Shown here piece after piece: positions 1 to 10,122 of a stretch of DNA of 64,000 nt. Below the pieces are notes generated by a model. That model searched no databases, was not told the origin of the DNA, and saw only the letters and a program-made list of their open reading frames with translations. This DNA is from Clostridia bacterium (GTDB taxonomy: Bacteria > Bacillota > Clostridia > Oscillospirales > Acutalibacteraceae): NCBI GenBank assembly GCA_029226955.1, contig JAQXZA010000012.1, forward strand, positions 20,099-84,098, in the 5' to 3' direction. The number at the start of each line of letters is the position of its first letter. Positions within the stretch are counted from its first letter, which is position 1. The position numbers and the translations under genes were made by a program.

Positions 1-906
1 ACAAAGTCAGGAATAGCACCGTTCTATTCAGACAAATTCTCAAAAATTGGTTTTCAGGTAAATGAACTTTATGATGATGTTGACGCTCTTAAAGAAAAAA
101 TCGACAGAATCCTTGAAGTTAAGAATGCAATAATAAGAAATGTATATCATAAGGAAGAATTGAAGTCGGAAGATATTTTCAATAAACTTATGGAATACAA
201 GGAACTTCTTGAACCTTATGTTGCATCTACATTTGACATAGTACACGACGCTGTAACAAGCGGAAAGAAAGTTCTTCTTGAAGGACAGCTCGGTTCACTC
301 AAAGATACCGACTTTGGTATTTATCCTATGGTTACATCATCAAATACGATAGCCGGTTATGGTGCAGTAGGTGCCGGCGGTATTCCTCCTTATGAAATCA
401 AAGATGTAATCACAGTAGTAAAGGCATATTCAAGTGCAGTAGGTGCCGGCGAATTTGTCAGCGAAATACACGATGAGGCTGTCGCAAACGAACTCCGCAA
501 GAGAGGCGGCGATGGTGGCGAATTTGGTGCAACAACAGGTCGTCCGAGAAGAATGGGTTGGCTTGACCTTGTTGCAACCCGTTATGGCTGTAAGGTTCAG
601 GGTGCAACTCAGGTTGCGTTCACTGTACTTGATGTACTGGGTTATCTTGATGAAATTCCTGTATGTGTTGCATACGAACTTGACGGCAAGAGAATAGACT
701 ATTTCCCGTCAACAACAAAGCTTAAAAGAGCAAAGCCGATTCTTGAAGTACTTCCGGGTTGGAAATGCGACATAAGAGGAATTAAGAAGTATGAGGATCT
801 CCCTGAAAACTGCCGCAAATATATCGAGTTTGCAGAAAAAGCAGTAGGCGTTCCGTTCAAAATGATTTCAAACGGTCCTAAGCGTGAGGACATTATTTAC
901 AGATGA
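1..906 (+). CDS. purA: Adenylosuccinate synthetase, 5'-truncated by window edge
   Basis: Frame +1 is open from base 1 (TKSGIAPFYSDKF...) and continues into the ORF at 160; contains LLEGQLGSLKDTDFGIYPMVTSSNT and TGRPRRMGWLDLVATRY, typical of PurA. Confidence 0.95.
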   Translation, partial: TKSGIAPFYSDKFSKIGFQVNELYDDVDALKEKIDRILEVKNAIIRNVYHKEELKSEDIFNKLMEYKELLEPYVASTFDIVHDAVTSGKKVLLEGQLGSLKDTDFGIYPMVTSSNTIAGYGAVGAGGIPPYEIKDVITVVKAYSSAVGAGEFVSEIHDEAVANELRKRGGDGGEFGATTGRPRRMGWLDLVATRYGCKVQGATQVAFTVLDVLGYLDEIPVCVAYELDGKRIDYFPSTTKLKRAKPILEVLPGWKCDIRGIKKYEDLPENCRKYIEFAEKAVGVPFKMISNGPKREDIIYR

Positions 907-925
907 GTTACAGGGAGGGTTAATT

Positions 926-2752
926 GTGTGTGGAATAGTTGGTTATATCGGCTATGAACAGGCTGCACCTATCCTTTTGCAAGGACTTGAAAAACTCGAA
1001 TACCGTGGATATGATTCCGCAGGAGTGTGCCTTTTTAACGGAAAAGAACTTCAGGTAGAAAAAGCAAAGGGAAAACTTGAAGTATTGAAAAACCTTACAA
1101 ATAACGGAGAAGATCTTTCCGGTACGGTTGGTATAGGTCATACAAGATGGGCAACACACGGCGAACCATCTGATGTGAACGCTCACCCTCATCTCAGTGA
1201 GTCAGGCAGATTTGCCGTTGTTCATAACGGCATAATTGAAAATTATAATCAGCTTAAAGAATATCTTATCTCAAAAGGCATAACATTCCGTTCAAAAACC
1301 GATACGGAAGTTATAGCACAGCTTATTGAGTATTATTACAAAGACAATCTTATTGATACAATAATTAAGGTTCTGTCAAAACTCAACGGTTCTTATGCGA
1401 TAGGAGTAATAAGTCAGGAAAATCCTGATGAAATTATTGCAGTCCGTAAGGAAAGTCCGCTTATTGTCGGACTTGGAGAACACGAGAATTATATTGCCTC
1501 AGATGTTCCGGCAATTCTTGCAAAAACAAGAAAAATATATCGTCTTGAAAACAATGAAATTGCAATTCTTACCCGTGAAAATGTCAGAATTATCAATACG
1601 GATAAAGAAGAAGTCAAAAAAGAAGTACAGACAGTAAACTGGGACGTAAGTGCGGCTGAAAAAGGCGGATATGAACATTTTATGTTCAAGGAAATTATGG
1701 AACAGCCAAAGGCAATTCACGATACAATAACACCCCGTATTAAAGACGGCAGAGTTGTTTTGGACGAAATTTCAATCACTGATGAACAGCTTAAAAACTT
1801 CAACAAAATTGAAATAATTGCCTGTGGTTCTGCATATCACGTCGGAGTTGTGGCAAAATATGTATTTGAAAAGATACTGAGAAAGCCTGTTGAAGTAGAT
1901 CTTGCGTCTGAGTTCAGATACAGAGATCCGATTGTAGATGATAAAACTCTTGCAGTGGTAATCAGTCAGTCTGGTGAAACAGCCGACACACGTGAGGCTA
2001 TGAAAGAGGCTCAACGACACGGAGCACACGTAATTTCTATTGTAAATGTTGTCGGAAGTTCGATAGCGTCTGAATCTGATGATGTAATTTACACATGGGC
2101 GGGACCTGAAATTGCCGTTGCAACAACAAAGGCATACAGCACTCAGCTTGCAGTAATTTATCTTATGGCAATATACTTTGGTGATAAACTTGGAAACATA
2201 TCAGAAGAAGACTACAAAATGTATGTTTCTGAGCTTGAACAGCTACCTGATAAGATAACAAAAATCCTTGAACATAAAGAAAATATACAGTATCTTGCGT
2301 CAAAGCATTTCAATAGCCGTGATGTATTTTTCATAGGCAGAAACATTGACTATGCACTGTCGCTTGAAGGTTCTTTGAAACTCAAAGAAATTTCTTATAT
2401 TCATTCAGAGGCTTATGCGGCAGGTGAACTAAAACACGGTACTATTTCACTGATAGAAAACGGAACACTTGTTATTGCTCTTGCAACCCACGAAAAACTT
2501 ATCGAAAAGATAGTAAGTAATATCGAAGAGGTTCAGGCAAGAGGTGCTGATGTTGTATGTCTTGCGTGTGAAAATCATCAGGAAATCAAAAATGTTTCGC
2601 AAAATACAATATTCATTCCTCAGGCGTGTGATATGGTATTGCCGTCATTGGCAGTAATACCGTTACAGCTTTTTGCGTATTATGTTGCCTCTCTTAAAGG
2701 CTGTGACATTGATAAACCACGTAATCTGGCAAAATCAGTTACGGTAGAGTAA
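926..2752 (+). CDS. glmS: Glutamine--fructose-6-phosphate aminotransferase (isomerizing)
   Basis: GTG start at 926 with gggagg upstream gives (V/M)CGIVGYIGYEQAAPILLQGLEKLEYRGYDSAG; two SIS domains; C-term DKPRNLAKSVTVE. Confidence 0.96.
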   Translation: MCGIVGYIGYEQAAPILLQGLEKLEYRGYDSAGVCLFNGKELQVEKAKGKLEVLKNLTNNGEDLSGTVGIGHTRWATHGEPSDVNAHPHLSESGRFAVVHNGIIENYNQLKEYLISKGITFRSKTDTEVIAQLIEYYYKDNLIDTIIKVLSKLNGSYAIGVISQENPDEIIAVRKESPLIVGLGEHENYIASDVPAILAKTRKIYRLENNEIAILTRENVRIINTDKEEVKKEVQTVNWDVSAAEKGGYEHFMFKEIMEQPKAIHDTITPRIKDGRVVLDEISITDEQLKNFNKIEIIACGSAYHVGVVAKYVFEKILRKPVEVDLASEFRYRDPIVDDKTLAVVISQSGETADTREAMKEAQRHGAHVISIVNVVGSSIASESDDVIYTWAGPEIAVATTKAYSTQLAVIYLMAIYFGDKLGNISEEDYKMYVSELEQLPDKITKILEHKENIQYLASKHFNSRDVFFIGRNIDYALSLEGSLKLKEISYIHSEAYAAGELKHGTISLIENGTLVIALATHEKLIEKIVSNIEEVQARGADVVCLACENHQEIKNVSQNTIFIPQACDMVLPSLAVIPLQLFAYYVASLKGCDIDKPRNLAKSVTVE

Positions 2753-2814
2753 ATGACGGAATTTTCGCACGATACAATTACACTAAAAAATAAAAAGCAG
2801 AATAGGGTGAAATT

Positions 2815-4356
2815 ATGGAAATAAAAAACGAATCAGTACTCATTATGGATTTCGGCGGACAGTACAGTCAGCTTATAGCAAGACGTGTCCGTGAATGTAA
2901 TGTTTACTGCGAGCTTAAATCCTATAAAACATCTGTTGAAGAAATAAAGGCAAAAGGATATAAAGGCATTATCTTTACAGGCGGGCCTAACAGTGCCTAT
3001 GACGATAAAGGACCAAAATGTGACCCCGAAATATTCAATCTTGGGATTCCCGTTCTGGGAATTTGCTATGGTGCACAGCTTATGGCACAGACTCTCGGCG
3101 GCAAGGTAAGCAGTTCAGAGGTAAAGGAATACGGAAAAACAGATGTAGAATTTGATACATCGTCTTTGCTTTTCCATGCCGCAGAAGAAAAAAATATATG
3201 CTGGATGAGTCATACAGACTATATTTCAACAGTACCGCACGGATTTAAAATTACCGCAAAATCCGCTGACTGTCCTGTTGCTGCAATGGAAAATATTGAG
3301 CGTTCACTTTTTGCAATGCAGTTCCATCCGGAAGTTCAGCATACAACAGAAGGTATGCTTTATCTTAAAAACTTCCTTTATAATGCTTGTGGTTGTACAG
3401 CTGACTGGAAAATGAGTTCGTTTGTCAATGATACAATACAACGTCTAAAAGAGGAAATAGGAGATAAAAAAGTTATTTGTGCATTATCAGGCGGTGTTGA
3501 TTCATCTGTTGCAGCACTTCTTGTACACAAGGCTGTCGGTAAACAGCTTACCTGTATTTTTGTTGACCACGGACTTCTCAGAAAGGACGAGGGCGACCAG
3601 GTTGAGTCAATATTCAGAAAACAGTTTGATATGAATCTTATCCGTGTAAACGCAAAGGACAGATTTCTCTCAAAACTTGCCGGAGTAACAGAACCAGAAA
3701 AGAAACGTAAAATTATCGGTGAAGAGTTTATCAGAGTTTTTGAAGAAGAATCCAAAAAACTTGGAAAGATAGAATATCTTTGTCAGGGTACAATTTATCC
3801 TGATGTTGTTGAAAGTGGTGTAGGTGAAGCCGCTGTAATCAAGAGCCATCATAATGTAGGCGGACTTCCGAAAGATGTAGGATTTGAGGGTATTATTGAG
3901 CCACTCAGAAATCTGTTTAAAGATGAAGTTCGTCGTGCAGGACTTAAACTCGGAATACCTGAATTTCTTGTAATGCGTCAGCCGTTCCCGGGACCTGGTC
4001 TTGCAATAAGAATTATGGGTGACATCACTGACGAAAAGCTCGAAATTCTCAAAGACGCAGACGCAATTATGCGTGAAGAATTTGCAAACAACGGACTTGA
4101 CAAAACTGTCAATCAGTATTTTGCAGTTCTTACTGGCATTAAGAGTGTCGGTGTTATGGGTGACGGAAGAACCTATGACAACACTATTGCACTTCGTGCG
4201 GTTACAACCAGCGACTTTATGACAGCCGACTGGGCAAGAGTACCTTACGATGTACTTGAAAAAATCTCTAACCGTATCATAAATGAAGTCAATAATGTAA
4301 ACCGTGTAGTTTATGATATTACATCAAAGCCCCCGGCCACAATCGAGTGGGAATGA
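2815..4356 (+). CDS. guaA: GMP synthase (glutamine-hydrolysing)
   Basis: GATase class I ([11 protein letters not shown]), [12 protein letters not shown]-loop, C-term [10 protein letters not shown]. Confidence 0.97.
   Translation: MEIKNESVLIMDFGGQYSQLIARRVRECNVYCELKSYKTSVEEIKAKGYKGIIFTGGPNSAYDDKGPKCDPEIFNLGIPVLGICYGAQLMAQTLGGKVSSSEVKEYGKTDVEFDTSSLLFHAAEEKNICWMSHTDYISTVPHGFKITAKSADCPVAAMENIERSLFAMQFHPEVQHTTEGMLYLKNFLYNACGCTADWKMSSFVNDTIQRLKEEIGDKKVICALSGGVDSSVAALLVHKAVGKQLTCIFVDHGLLRKDEGDQVESIFRKQFDMNLIRVNAKDRFLSKLAGVTEPEKKRKIIGEEFIRVFEEESKKLGKIEYLCQGTIYPDVVESGVGEAAVIKSHHNVGGLPKDVGFEGIIEPLRNLFKDEVRRAGLKLGIPEFLVMRQPFPGPGLAIRIMGDITDEKLEILKDADAIMREEFANNGLDKTVNQYFAVLTGIKSVGVMGDGRTYDNTIALRAVTTSDFMTADWARVPYDVLEKISNRIINEVNNVNRVVYDITSKPPATIEWE
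4341..4356 (+). repeat. Candidate attachment site (attL) in the guaA 3' end
   Basis: aatcGAGTGGGAATGA; 15/16 match to 59552-59567 (aattGAGTGGGAATGA). The 3' end of guaA is a known integration hotspot. Confidence 0.8.
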
Positions 4357-4370
4357 CCGAAATTCAACGA

Positions 4371-4420
4371 AAAAAGACCGCAAACCCTGATTATTACAGG
4401 GCTTGCGGTCTTTTAATTTT
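4371..4420 (+). terminator. Rho-independent terminator after guaA
   Basis: gaccgcaaaccctg-attatta-cagggcttgcggtc followed by ttttaatttt. Confidence 0.85.
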
Positions 4421-4753
4421 GCTCCTGGTTCTGTTCCGGTTCTAAGATTATAATTTAACTGATAAATTAAATTAAGGTGTAATTAGTGAAAGATAATGCT
4501 AATATTTTTGAAATTGAGATATGAATGTAGTTATCTGACCAAAATTCTAAAGATCTTATTTTGAACATTGATTTGTTGTATTGGATATAATCTATATATT
4601 ATCACTATGACGATATGATAAATTCAGCAAAATATACAATTACTTTGTCTATATTTCTTATAATTTTTATAGTGACTATGAATAAGCTTTATAGTATAAT
4701 TATTATGTGATTATTATTTGTATTGATCTATTATAATTATTGGAGGTTAAATT

Positions 4754-5158
4754 ATGTTTTTAAGTTATTTAAAAGAAGAAAACAAGGAACGCTTTTTAAA
4801 ATTATGTGTTCATGCCGCACTATCAAACGGAGTATTTGCTAAAGAAGAAAAAGAAATTCTGGAAACTTATTGTCAGGAAATGAATTTACCTGTACAGGTT
4901 CCTGATATAGAAGAACCGTTAGAAGTTCTGCTTAAAGATATTTCAGAAAATACGAGTGAAACAGAGAAAAAAATTATTGTTCTTGAAACTTTGGGACTTA
5001 TTAAGTCAGATGGTGTATATGACGAGCAAGAAAGAATGTTTATGAAAAAATTTGTTAACGCCATAGATATAAATGAAGAACTTTTCAGTAAAATAAATAG
5101 TCTTCTTGATATTTATTCTGTTGTATTTCAAGAACTGTATAAAACAGTCATTGAATGA
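4754..5158 (+). CDS. TerB-like (tellurite resistance TerB fold) small protein
   Basis: 134 aa, all-helical; 'HAALSNGVFAKEEKEILETYCQEM' and 'LETLGLIKSDGVYDEQERMFMKKF' resemble TerB repeats; RBS tggagg upstream. Confidence 0.55.
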   Translation: MFLSYLKEENKERFLKLCVHAALSNGVFAKEEKEILETYCQEMNLPVQVPDIEEPLEVLLKDISENTSETEKKIIVLETLGLIKSDGVYDEQERMFMKKFVNAIDINEELFSKINSLLDIYSVVFQELYKTVIE

Positions 5159-5176
5159 TAACAGGAAGTATGAATT

Positions 5177-6505
5177 ATGGAAAATGTAAATAAATTCCAA
5201 ATATTTATAGCTGACAGTGAAGAGAATAAAAGACTTATACAGAAAGAAAATAAATGTGATATAGCTGATTATCTGGTTGCCGTTGCCTGCGGTGCTGTCG
5301 GTGGTCTTGTTGATATATTTTTGGTTGGGACTCCGACAGACAGCGTTTTAGGCAAGTGGACCGATGCACAAGTGGATAAAGCTGTTATGAATTTTGCAGG
5401 TATGCTGGGATGGAATCCAAAAGAAAAAAATATCCATAATGTAAATAGTGCCATTGGATATTTAGAGAAAGGACGGACAAACGGATTTCGTGGATTTAAA
5501 GTAAACTATGATCAAAGAAAACCAACAGATGTAAACAATCTTTTTAATATAGCACCAAAAACACACCACATGATGTCGCTGGCACATTCGCCTGATATAG
5601 TAGGTCTTTTCTTTTCGATATTAAACCAGTTTACATCAACATCATCTTTTGTTGCAAATGGAAAATTGATTACAGTTGCAACAGATACGTTTGAACTTCG
5701 TGGTGGAAATTTCCTGATGAAAATAATGTGTGGAATCGCCAACTGGTTTGGACATTTAATGTCTGATGTAGCAGGAAGTTCAGGTTCGCATAAACGAGGA
5801 ACAGGGATAGTAATGCCATTTTATGAATTTTTTGGTTTTTGTAAATCCGGTAATTTTTCAACCCAAAACGGAACCAAAGCTTTATCTGAAATAGCCATGC
5901 AGGCATTTACACAGGGATATGATTTCAGGTTTGGTTTAACTCAAATGATTCCTGTTGTGATTACTGAGCTTAGTATAAGATTGATATGGTCTTTGAGGCA
6001 ACATTTTCAATATAACAAACCAATCAAGGATTGTATTCCTACCGAAAAACATAACGATCTGAGGATGATGTTGCTTTTAGGCAACGGTATACTTTGTGTT
6101 ATGGATGGTGTTGATGCGGCTATTCGTTCAAATGGAGATACTTTGAATTTATTTATGCATTTGAATTTGATAGCATGGTTTCGATTGATAATGCTTGTAT
6201 TCAAAGAAATATTCATAAGATTAGGCATAAAAGATAAACTTCAAATGGAAATAGACGCATTCAAAAGAATTAATGTTGTCTTGCAGGATTATTTAAAAGA
6301 ACTTGAAAAGATTGATATTGAGTTATTTAAAAAAGAAACAAATCAATATAATAATTTTATGGTGTCTTTAAATTCGGCAAGAAACGAAAAGGATTTGAAT
6401 TTACTTTTACTGAATATATATGACGAATTAGGAATAAAAAAGCCATGGCAAGGTGATTTTGATCAGCACATGTCAGATAAAAACGGAACGCTGGTGTTTG
6501 AGTGA
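5177..6505 (+). CDS. Uncharacterised 442-aa protein, probably membrane-associated
   Basis: Long ORF with RBS, in tight operon; hydrophobic patches (YLVAVACGAVGGLVDIFLVG) and conserved-looking NWFGHLMSDVAGSSGSHKRGTGIVMPFYEFFGF. Confidence 0.6.
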   Translation: MENVNKFQIFIADSEENKRLIQKENKCDIADYLVAVACGAVGGLVDIFLVGTPTDSVLGKWTDAQVDKAVMNFAGMLGWNPKEKNIHNVNSAIGYLEKGRTNGFRGFKVNYDQRKPTDVNNLFNIAPKTHHMMSLAHSPDIVGLFFSILNQFTSTSSFVANGKLITVATDTFELRGGNFLMKIMCGIANWFGHLMSDVAGSSGSHKRGTGIVMPFYEFFGFCKSGNFSTQNGTKALSEIAMQAFTQGYDFRFGLTQMIPVVITELSIRLIWSLRQHFQYNKPIKDCIPTEKHNDLRMMLLLGNGILCVMDGVDAAIRSNGDTLNLFMHLNLIAWFRLIMLVFKEIFIRLGIKDKLQMEIDAFKRINVVLQDYLKELEKIDIELFKKETNQYNNFMVSLNSARNEKDLNLLLLNIYDELGIKKPWQGDFDQHMSDKNGTLVFE

Positions 6506-6762
6506 TGTTTAAGTGTGACCGCTGTGGGTGCTGTTGCAGAAATGTTGATAAATCAGAATTATATTCGGACCTGGACAGAGGAGACGGAACATGTAAATAT
6601 CTTGTGGATAATTTATGCTCAATATATGATTCACGCCCTTTGTTTTGCAGAATAGATCTGTGTTATGAATTGTTTTTTTCTGACAGTATGTCATACAAAG
6701 AATATTGTAGATTGAATACTGAAGTATGTCAAAAATTAAAAAAAGAAAATGAGGGGAAGTAA
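6502..6762 (+). CDS. YkgJ-like cysteine-cluster protein
   Basis: CDRCGCCCRNV...CKYLVDNLCSIYDSRPLFCRIDLC cysteine pattern of the YkgJ/UPF0153 family; overlaps previous stop. Confidence 0.65.
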   Translation: MMFKCDRCGCCCRNVDKSELYSDLDRGDGTCKYLVDNLCSIYDSRPLFCRIDLCYELFFSDSMSYKEYCRLNTEVCQKLKKENEGK

Positions 6763-6764
6763 TT

Positions 6765-7802
6765 ATGCCATTACCTTTAATTATAGGAATAGCTGCAGCA
6801 GTTGCAGGTATCGCAGGAATCGGTTCGGGGATTCACGGCGGTGTTAAAATGAAAGAAGCAAATGACAAAATGAAGAGTGCCGAAGAAAAACAAAAAAGAA
6901 ATACCGAAAAGTTTGAGAAACAACAAGAGATAACTTATAAATCTATGGATTTGTTAGGCAAACTTGAATTGAAAATTTTGAAAAGCTTTAGCGAGTTTTC
7001 AAATACCATAGAGAAGATTCAAAACAGACCTCAATTCAAAAACTTTTCAAAAGAAGGCGAAGAACTGCCTACATATGACAAAACCGAACTGGAAGATGTA
7101 TCTATAGGAGCAGGAATTTTACTTGGGGGATTAAGTGGAGCTGCACTTGGAGTTGCAGGTGGATTTGCTGCGGCTGGTGCAACAACAGCAGCTGTTGCAG
7201 CTCTCGGAACAGCATCAACCGGTACAGCTATTGCGTCACTGAGTGGAGCTGCGGCGACTAATGCAACATTAGCAGCACTGGGTGGCGGAGCAATTGCAGC
7301 TGGTGGAGGCGGCATAGCTTTGGGCACGACAGTTCTTGGAGCAGCAACTCTTGGAGTTGGAGTCCTTATTGGCGGAGTAATTTTTGGTATAACAGGTAAT
7401 ATACTTTCAGGTAAAGCAGATGAAGCTTATAGTCAAATGGAAGAAAACGAAAAGCAGATAAATAAAATTTGCAACTATTTGGCTGATTTGGATTTGGTTG
7501 CAAAAAAATATTATGATACCCTTAAAACAGTCAATTCAAAATATGAGGAAACTTTTGGTTATATTTGGTATATAGTTAATAAGCTTAACAAAACCGATTG
7601 GAATGATTTTTCTGAAGTTGAAAAGACAGCAACTCAAAATACGGTTTTATTGGTAGGCTTACTTTATAAAATGTGTAAGGTTAAACTTGTTAATAAATCT
7701 GAAAATGATAATGAAATAAATACAATAAATCAAACAGAAATTGACGATACAATCGAAAAGGCAAACACAATTATTAAAAACTTACAATGGATTGATAAGT
7801 AA
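6765..7802 (+). CDS. Glycine-zipper/Ala-Gly-rich membrane protein with coiled-coil flank
   Basis: Continuous small-residue hydrophobic segment GAGILLGGLSGAALGVAGGFAAAGATTAAVAALG...GVLIGGVIFGITGNI between helical segments. Confidence 0.6.
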   Translation: MPLPLIIGIAAAVAGIAGIGSGIHGGVKMKEANDKMKSAEEKQKRNTEKFEKQQEITYKSMDLLGKLELKILKSFSEFSNTIEKIQNRPQFKNFSKEGEELPTYDKTELEDVSIGAGILLGGLSGAALGVAGGFAAAGATTAAVAALGTASTGTAIASLSGAAATNATLAALGGGAIAAGGGGIALGTTVLGAATLGVGVLIGGVIFGITGNILSGKADEAYSQMEENEKQINKICNYLADLDLVAKKYYDTLKTVNSKYEETFGYIWYIVNKLNKTDWNDFSEVEKTATQNTVLLVGLLYKMCKVKLVNKSENDNEINTINQTEIDDTIEKANTIIKNLQWIDK

Positions 7803-7887
7803 GTATTCATAGATTTATTAAGATACTAAAGCAGCGAAAAATCAGAAAAATATTATTCGGGAGATTGTTAAAATGGATATGCAAAAG

Positions 7888-7915
7888 TAAATTTACACAC
7901 TTTACTTAACCAGCC
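7888..7915. repeat. Solo IS256-type terminal repeat remnant
   Basis: gtaaatttacacactttacttaacca resembles the end at 12077-12100 (aactcacacactttacttgaca) flanking an IS256-type transposase remnant. Confidence 0.5.
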
Positions 7916-8031
7916 TTTACGAAAAAGTGAGCTATATCTTTCAGCTGGTTTTCTTTGATAATGAAGTTGTTTATTACTGTAAAAAGGAGTATAATAATAA
8001 ATAAGAAAACCTTTTCAGTGGAGGTGCAAAA

Positions 8032-9609
8032 ATGGGTATCTACCTCAATCCGAATAATGACCGTTTCTATGAAGCGGTAAATTCACCAATATATATTGAT
8101 AAGACAGGACTTATATCTGTGGTCAATCAGAAAATAAAAACAACAGAAAAATTTATCTGTGTCAGTCGCCCAAGGCGTTTTGGAAAGTCTATGAATCTTG
8201 GTATGCTTGCGGCTTATTACAGCGTTGGCTGTGACAGCGATGAACTTTTTCAAGGACTTTATATATCCAAAGAAGAAAGCTATCGTAAGCATCTTAATAA
8301 GTATAATGTCATTTACATCAATATGCAACAGTTTCTTAGTAACAGTCATAATATCAATGAAATGCTGTCATTTCTGAAACAAAGTCTGATGTATGATCTG
8401 GAAGATGATTTTTCTGACATTAAGCTGCGTGAAGAGATGGGGCTTACATACAATCTTAACAGAGTCTATCAGAAAAAAAGAGTACCTTTTGTTGTACTGA
8501 TTGATGAATGGGATTGTGTCATGCGTGAGCATCGCAATAACAAGGATGCTCAGAAAATCTATCTTGACTTTTTGCGTGATTTCCTCAAGGATCAGGACTA
8601 TGTTGCCTTTGCATATATGACAGGCATTTTGCCTGTCAAGAAATACGGTACTCATTCAGCTCTCAATATGTTCGATGAATATTCTATGCTCGGCTCAGAA
8701 AAAATGCAGAAGTATATAGGCTTTACTGACGCAGAAGTAAGGATGCTGTGTGAAACATACAATGCAGATTATTTTGAAATGAAAGCGTGGTATGACGGTT
8801 ATCAGCTCGATGGAGAGGAATTGTATTGTCCTCGTTCTGTTGTGAAAGCTGTTGATACAAAGAAATTTATGGGTTACTGGACAGAAACAGAAACCTATGA
8901 AGCTCTTTCAGTCTATATCTCCATGAATTTTGACGGCTTGAAAGATGCAATTGAGAAACTTCTTGCAGGTCAGGAGCAGCCTGTAGATACAAGAACTTTT
9001 TCAAACGATATGATTACTTTTGCCAATAAGGATGATATTCTGACCTTGCTTATTCATCTCGGATATCTTGGTTATAATTCCGACAAAAAAACAGCGTATA
9101 TTCCGAATAAAGAGATATATGATGAATTTTTAGTCAGTATGAAGGTAACAGGACTCTGGAAAGAAACAATCGAAGCGGTTTCAAAATCAAAACAGCTTCT
9201 TTCCAATACGCTCAACGGCAACGCCGAAGTTGTAGCCGAATCCATTGAAGCAGTCCACGACAGCAACTCGTCTGTGATAAATTACAATAATGAACAGTCT
9301 TTAAGATTCATTATTCTGATCGCATATTACTATGCGAAAGAGCAGTATGACATAGTTCAGGAAATGCCTGCTGGAAAGGGTTTTGCGGATATTATGTTAA
9401 TTCCCAAGCCCAGAACAGGTATTGAATCCTATCCGCCAATGGTGATTGAGCTTAAATGGGATAAGTCAGCCGAAACTGCAATCACACAGATTAAGGACAA
9501 GAATTATCCCGAAAGGCTGAAAAGCTTCGGAAAGGTTTTGCTTGTGGGTATAAGCTACGATAAGGACACCAAAAAGCATAACTGTATAATTGAAAAGCAT
9601 AATTTGTAA
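8032..9609 (+). CDS. AAA-ATPase-like / PD-(D/E)XK nuclease-like protein (AAA-ATPase_like + DUF1703 type)
   Basis: N-term GIYLNPNNDRFYEAVNSPIYIDKTGLISVVNQ, SRPRRFGKSMNLGMLAAYY, C-term EMPAGKGFADIMLIPK...MVIELKWDKSAE. Confidence 0.85.
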   Translation: MGIYLNPNNDRFYEAVNSPIYIDKTGLISVVNQKIKTTEKFICVSRPRRFGKSMNLGMLAAYYSVGCDSDELFQGLYISKEESYRKHLNKYNVIYINMQQFLSNSHNINEMLSFLKQSLMYDLEDDFSDIKLREEMGLTYNLNRVYQKKRVPFVVLIDEWDCVMREHRNNKDAQKIYLDFLRDFLKDQDYVAFAYMTGILPVKKYGTHSALNMFDEYSMLGSEKMQKYIGFTDAEVRMLCETYNADYFEMKAWYDGYQLDGEELYCPRSVVKAVDTKKFMGYWTETETYEALSVYISMNFDGLKDAIEKLLAGQEQPVDTRTFSNDMITFANKDDILTLLIHLGYLGYNSDKKTAYIPNKEIYDEFLVSMKVTGLWKETIEAVSKSKQLLSNTLNGNAEVVAESIEAVHDSNSSVINYNNEQSLRFIILIAYYYAKEQYDIVQEMPAGKGFADIMLIPKPRTGIESYPPMVIELKWDKSAETAITQIKDKNYPERLKSFGKVLLVGISYDKDTKKHNCIIEKHNL

Positions 9610-9867
9610 TTCAAAAAGAATTTTGATATAGTACCAAACAAGTGCCTATATGACAGCAACGGTTTCATAATATCAAAGCCGCAGTAATGTGCAATTAAAA
9701 GATTATTTTGGAGATAATCCAAAAGGTCTGTAATACAGGAAAAATATTCACACTTCATAATAATAGCAGCATGAAGTGAGGTGCTTATTTAATCTGTGTT
9801 TCCTAAGTTTTATTTCTGTCTTAATCTTCTGATACCGTTTTTTATATAAAACTCTCTAATCTTTTTC

Positions 9868-9906
9868 GTTGTAGACGACTGAATACAATCGTCTACAACT
9901 TTTATT
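9868..9906 (+). terminator. Stem-loop terminator
   Basis: gttgtagacga-ctgaatacaa-tcgtctacaac followed by ttttatt. Confidence 0.7.
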
Positions 9907-10122
9907 ATTCATATTTTTGCATGAATTTATATTTCAGACAAGATGGAGGTTAGCTTGACAGTTACTTTTTATCAAACATTCTGCAGTTTGATATGTATTG
10001 TATTGAAATATAAAATTTAGTCAATCATAAATTAGTAAAACTTAAATCATCTGTTGACAACACCACAAAAGTAAATTATAATTAAGTAAATCGTATTTTA
10101 CTAATTATAAGGAGAGATATAA

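Noticed and set aside
7031-7327. Ala/Pro-rich antisense ORF (98 aa)
   Set aside because: Mirror of the Gly/Ala-rich + strand repeats, not an independent gene.
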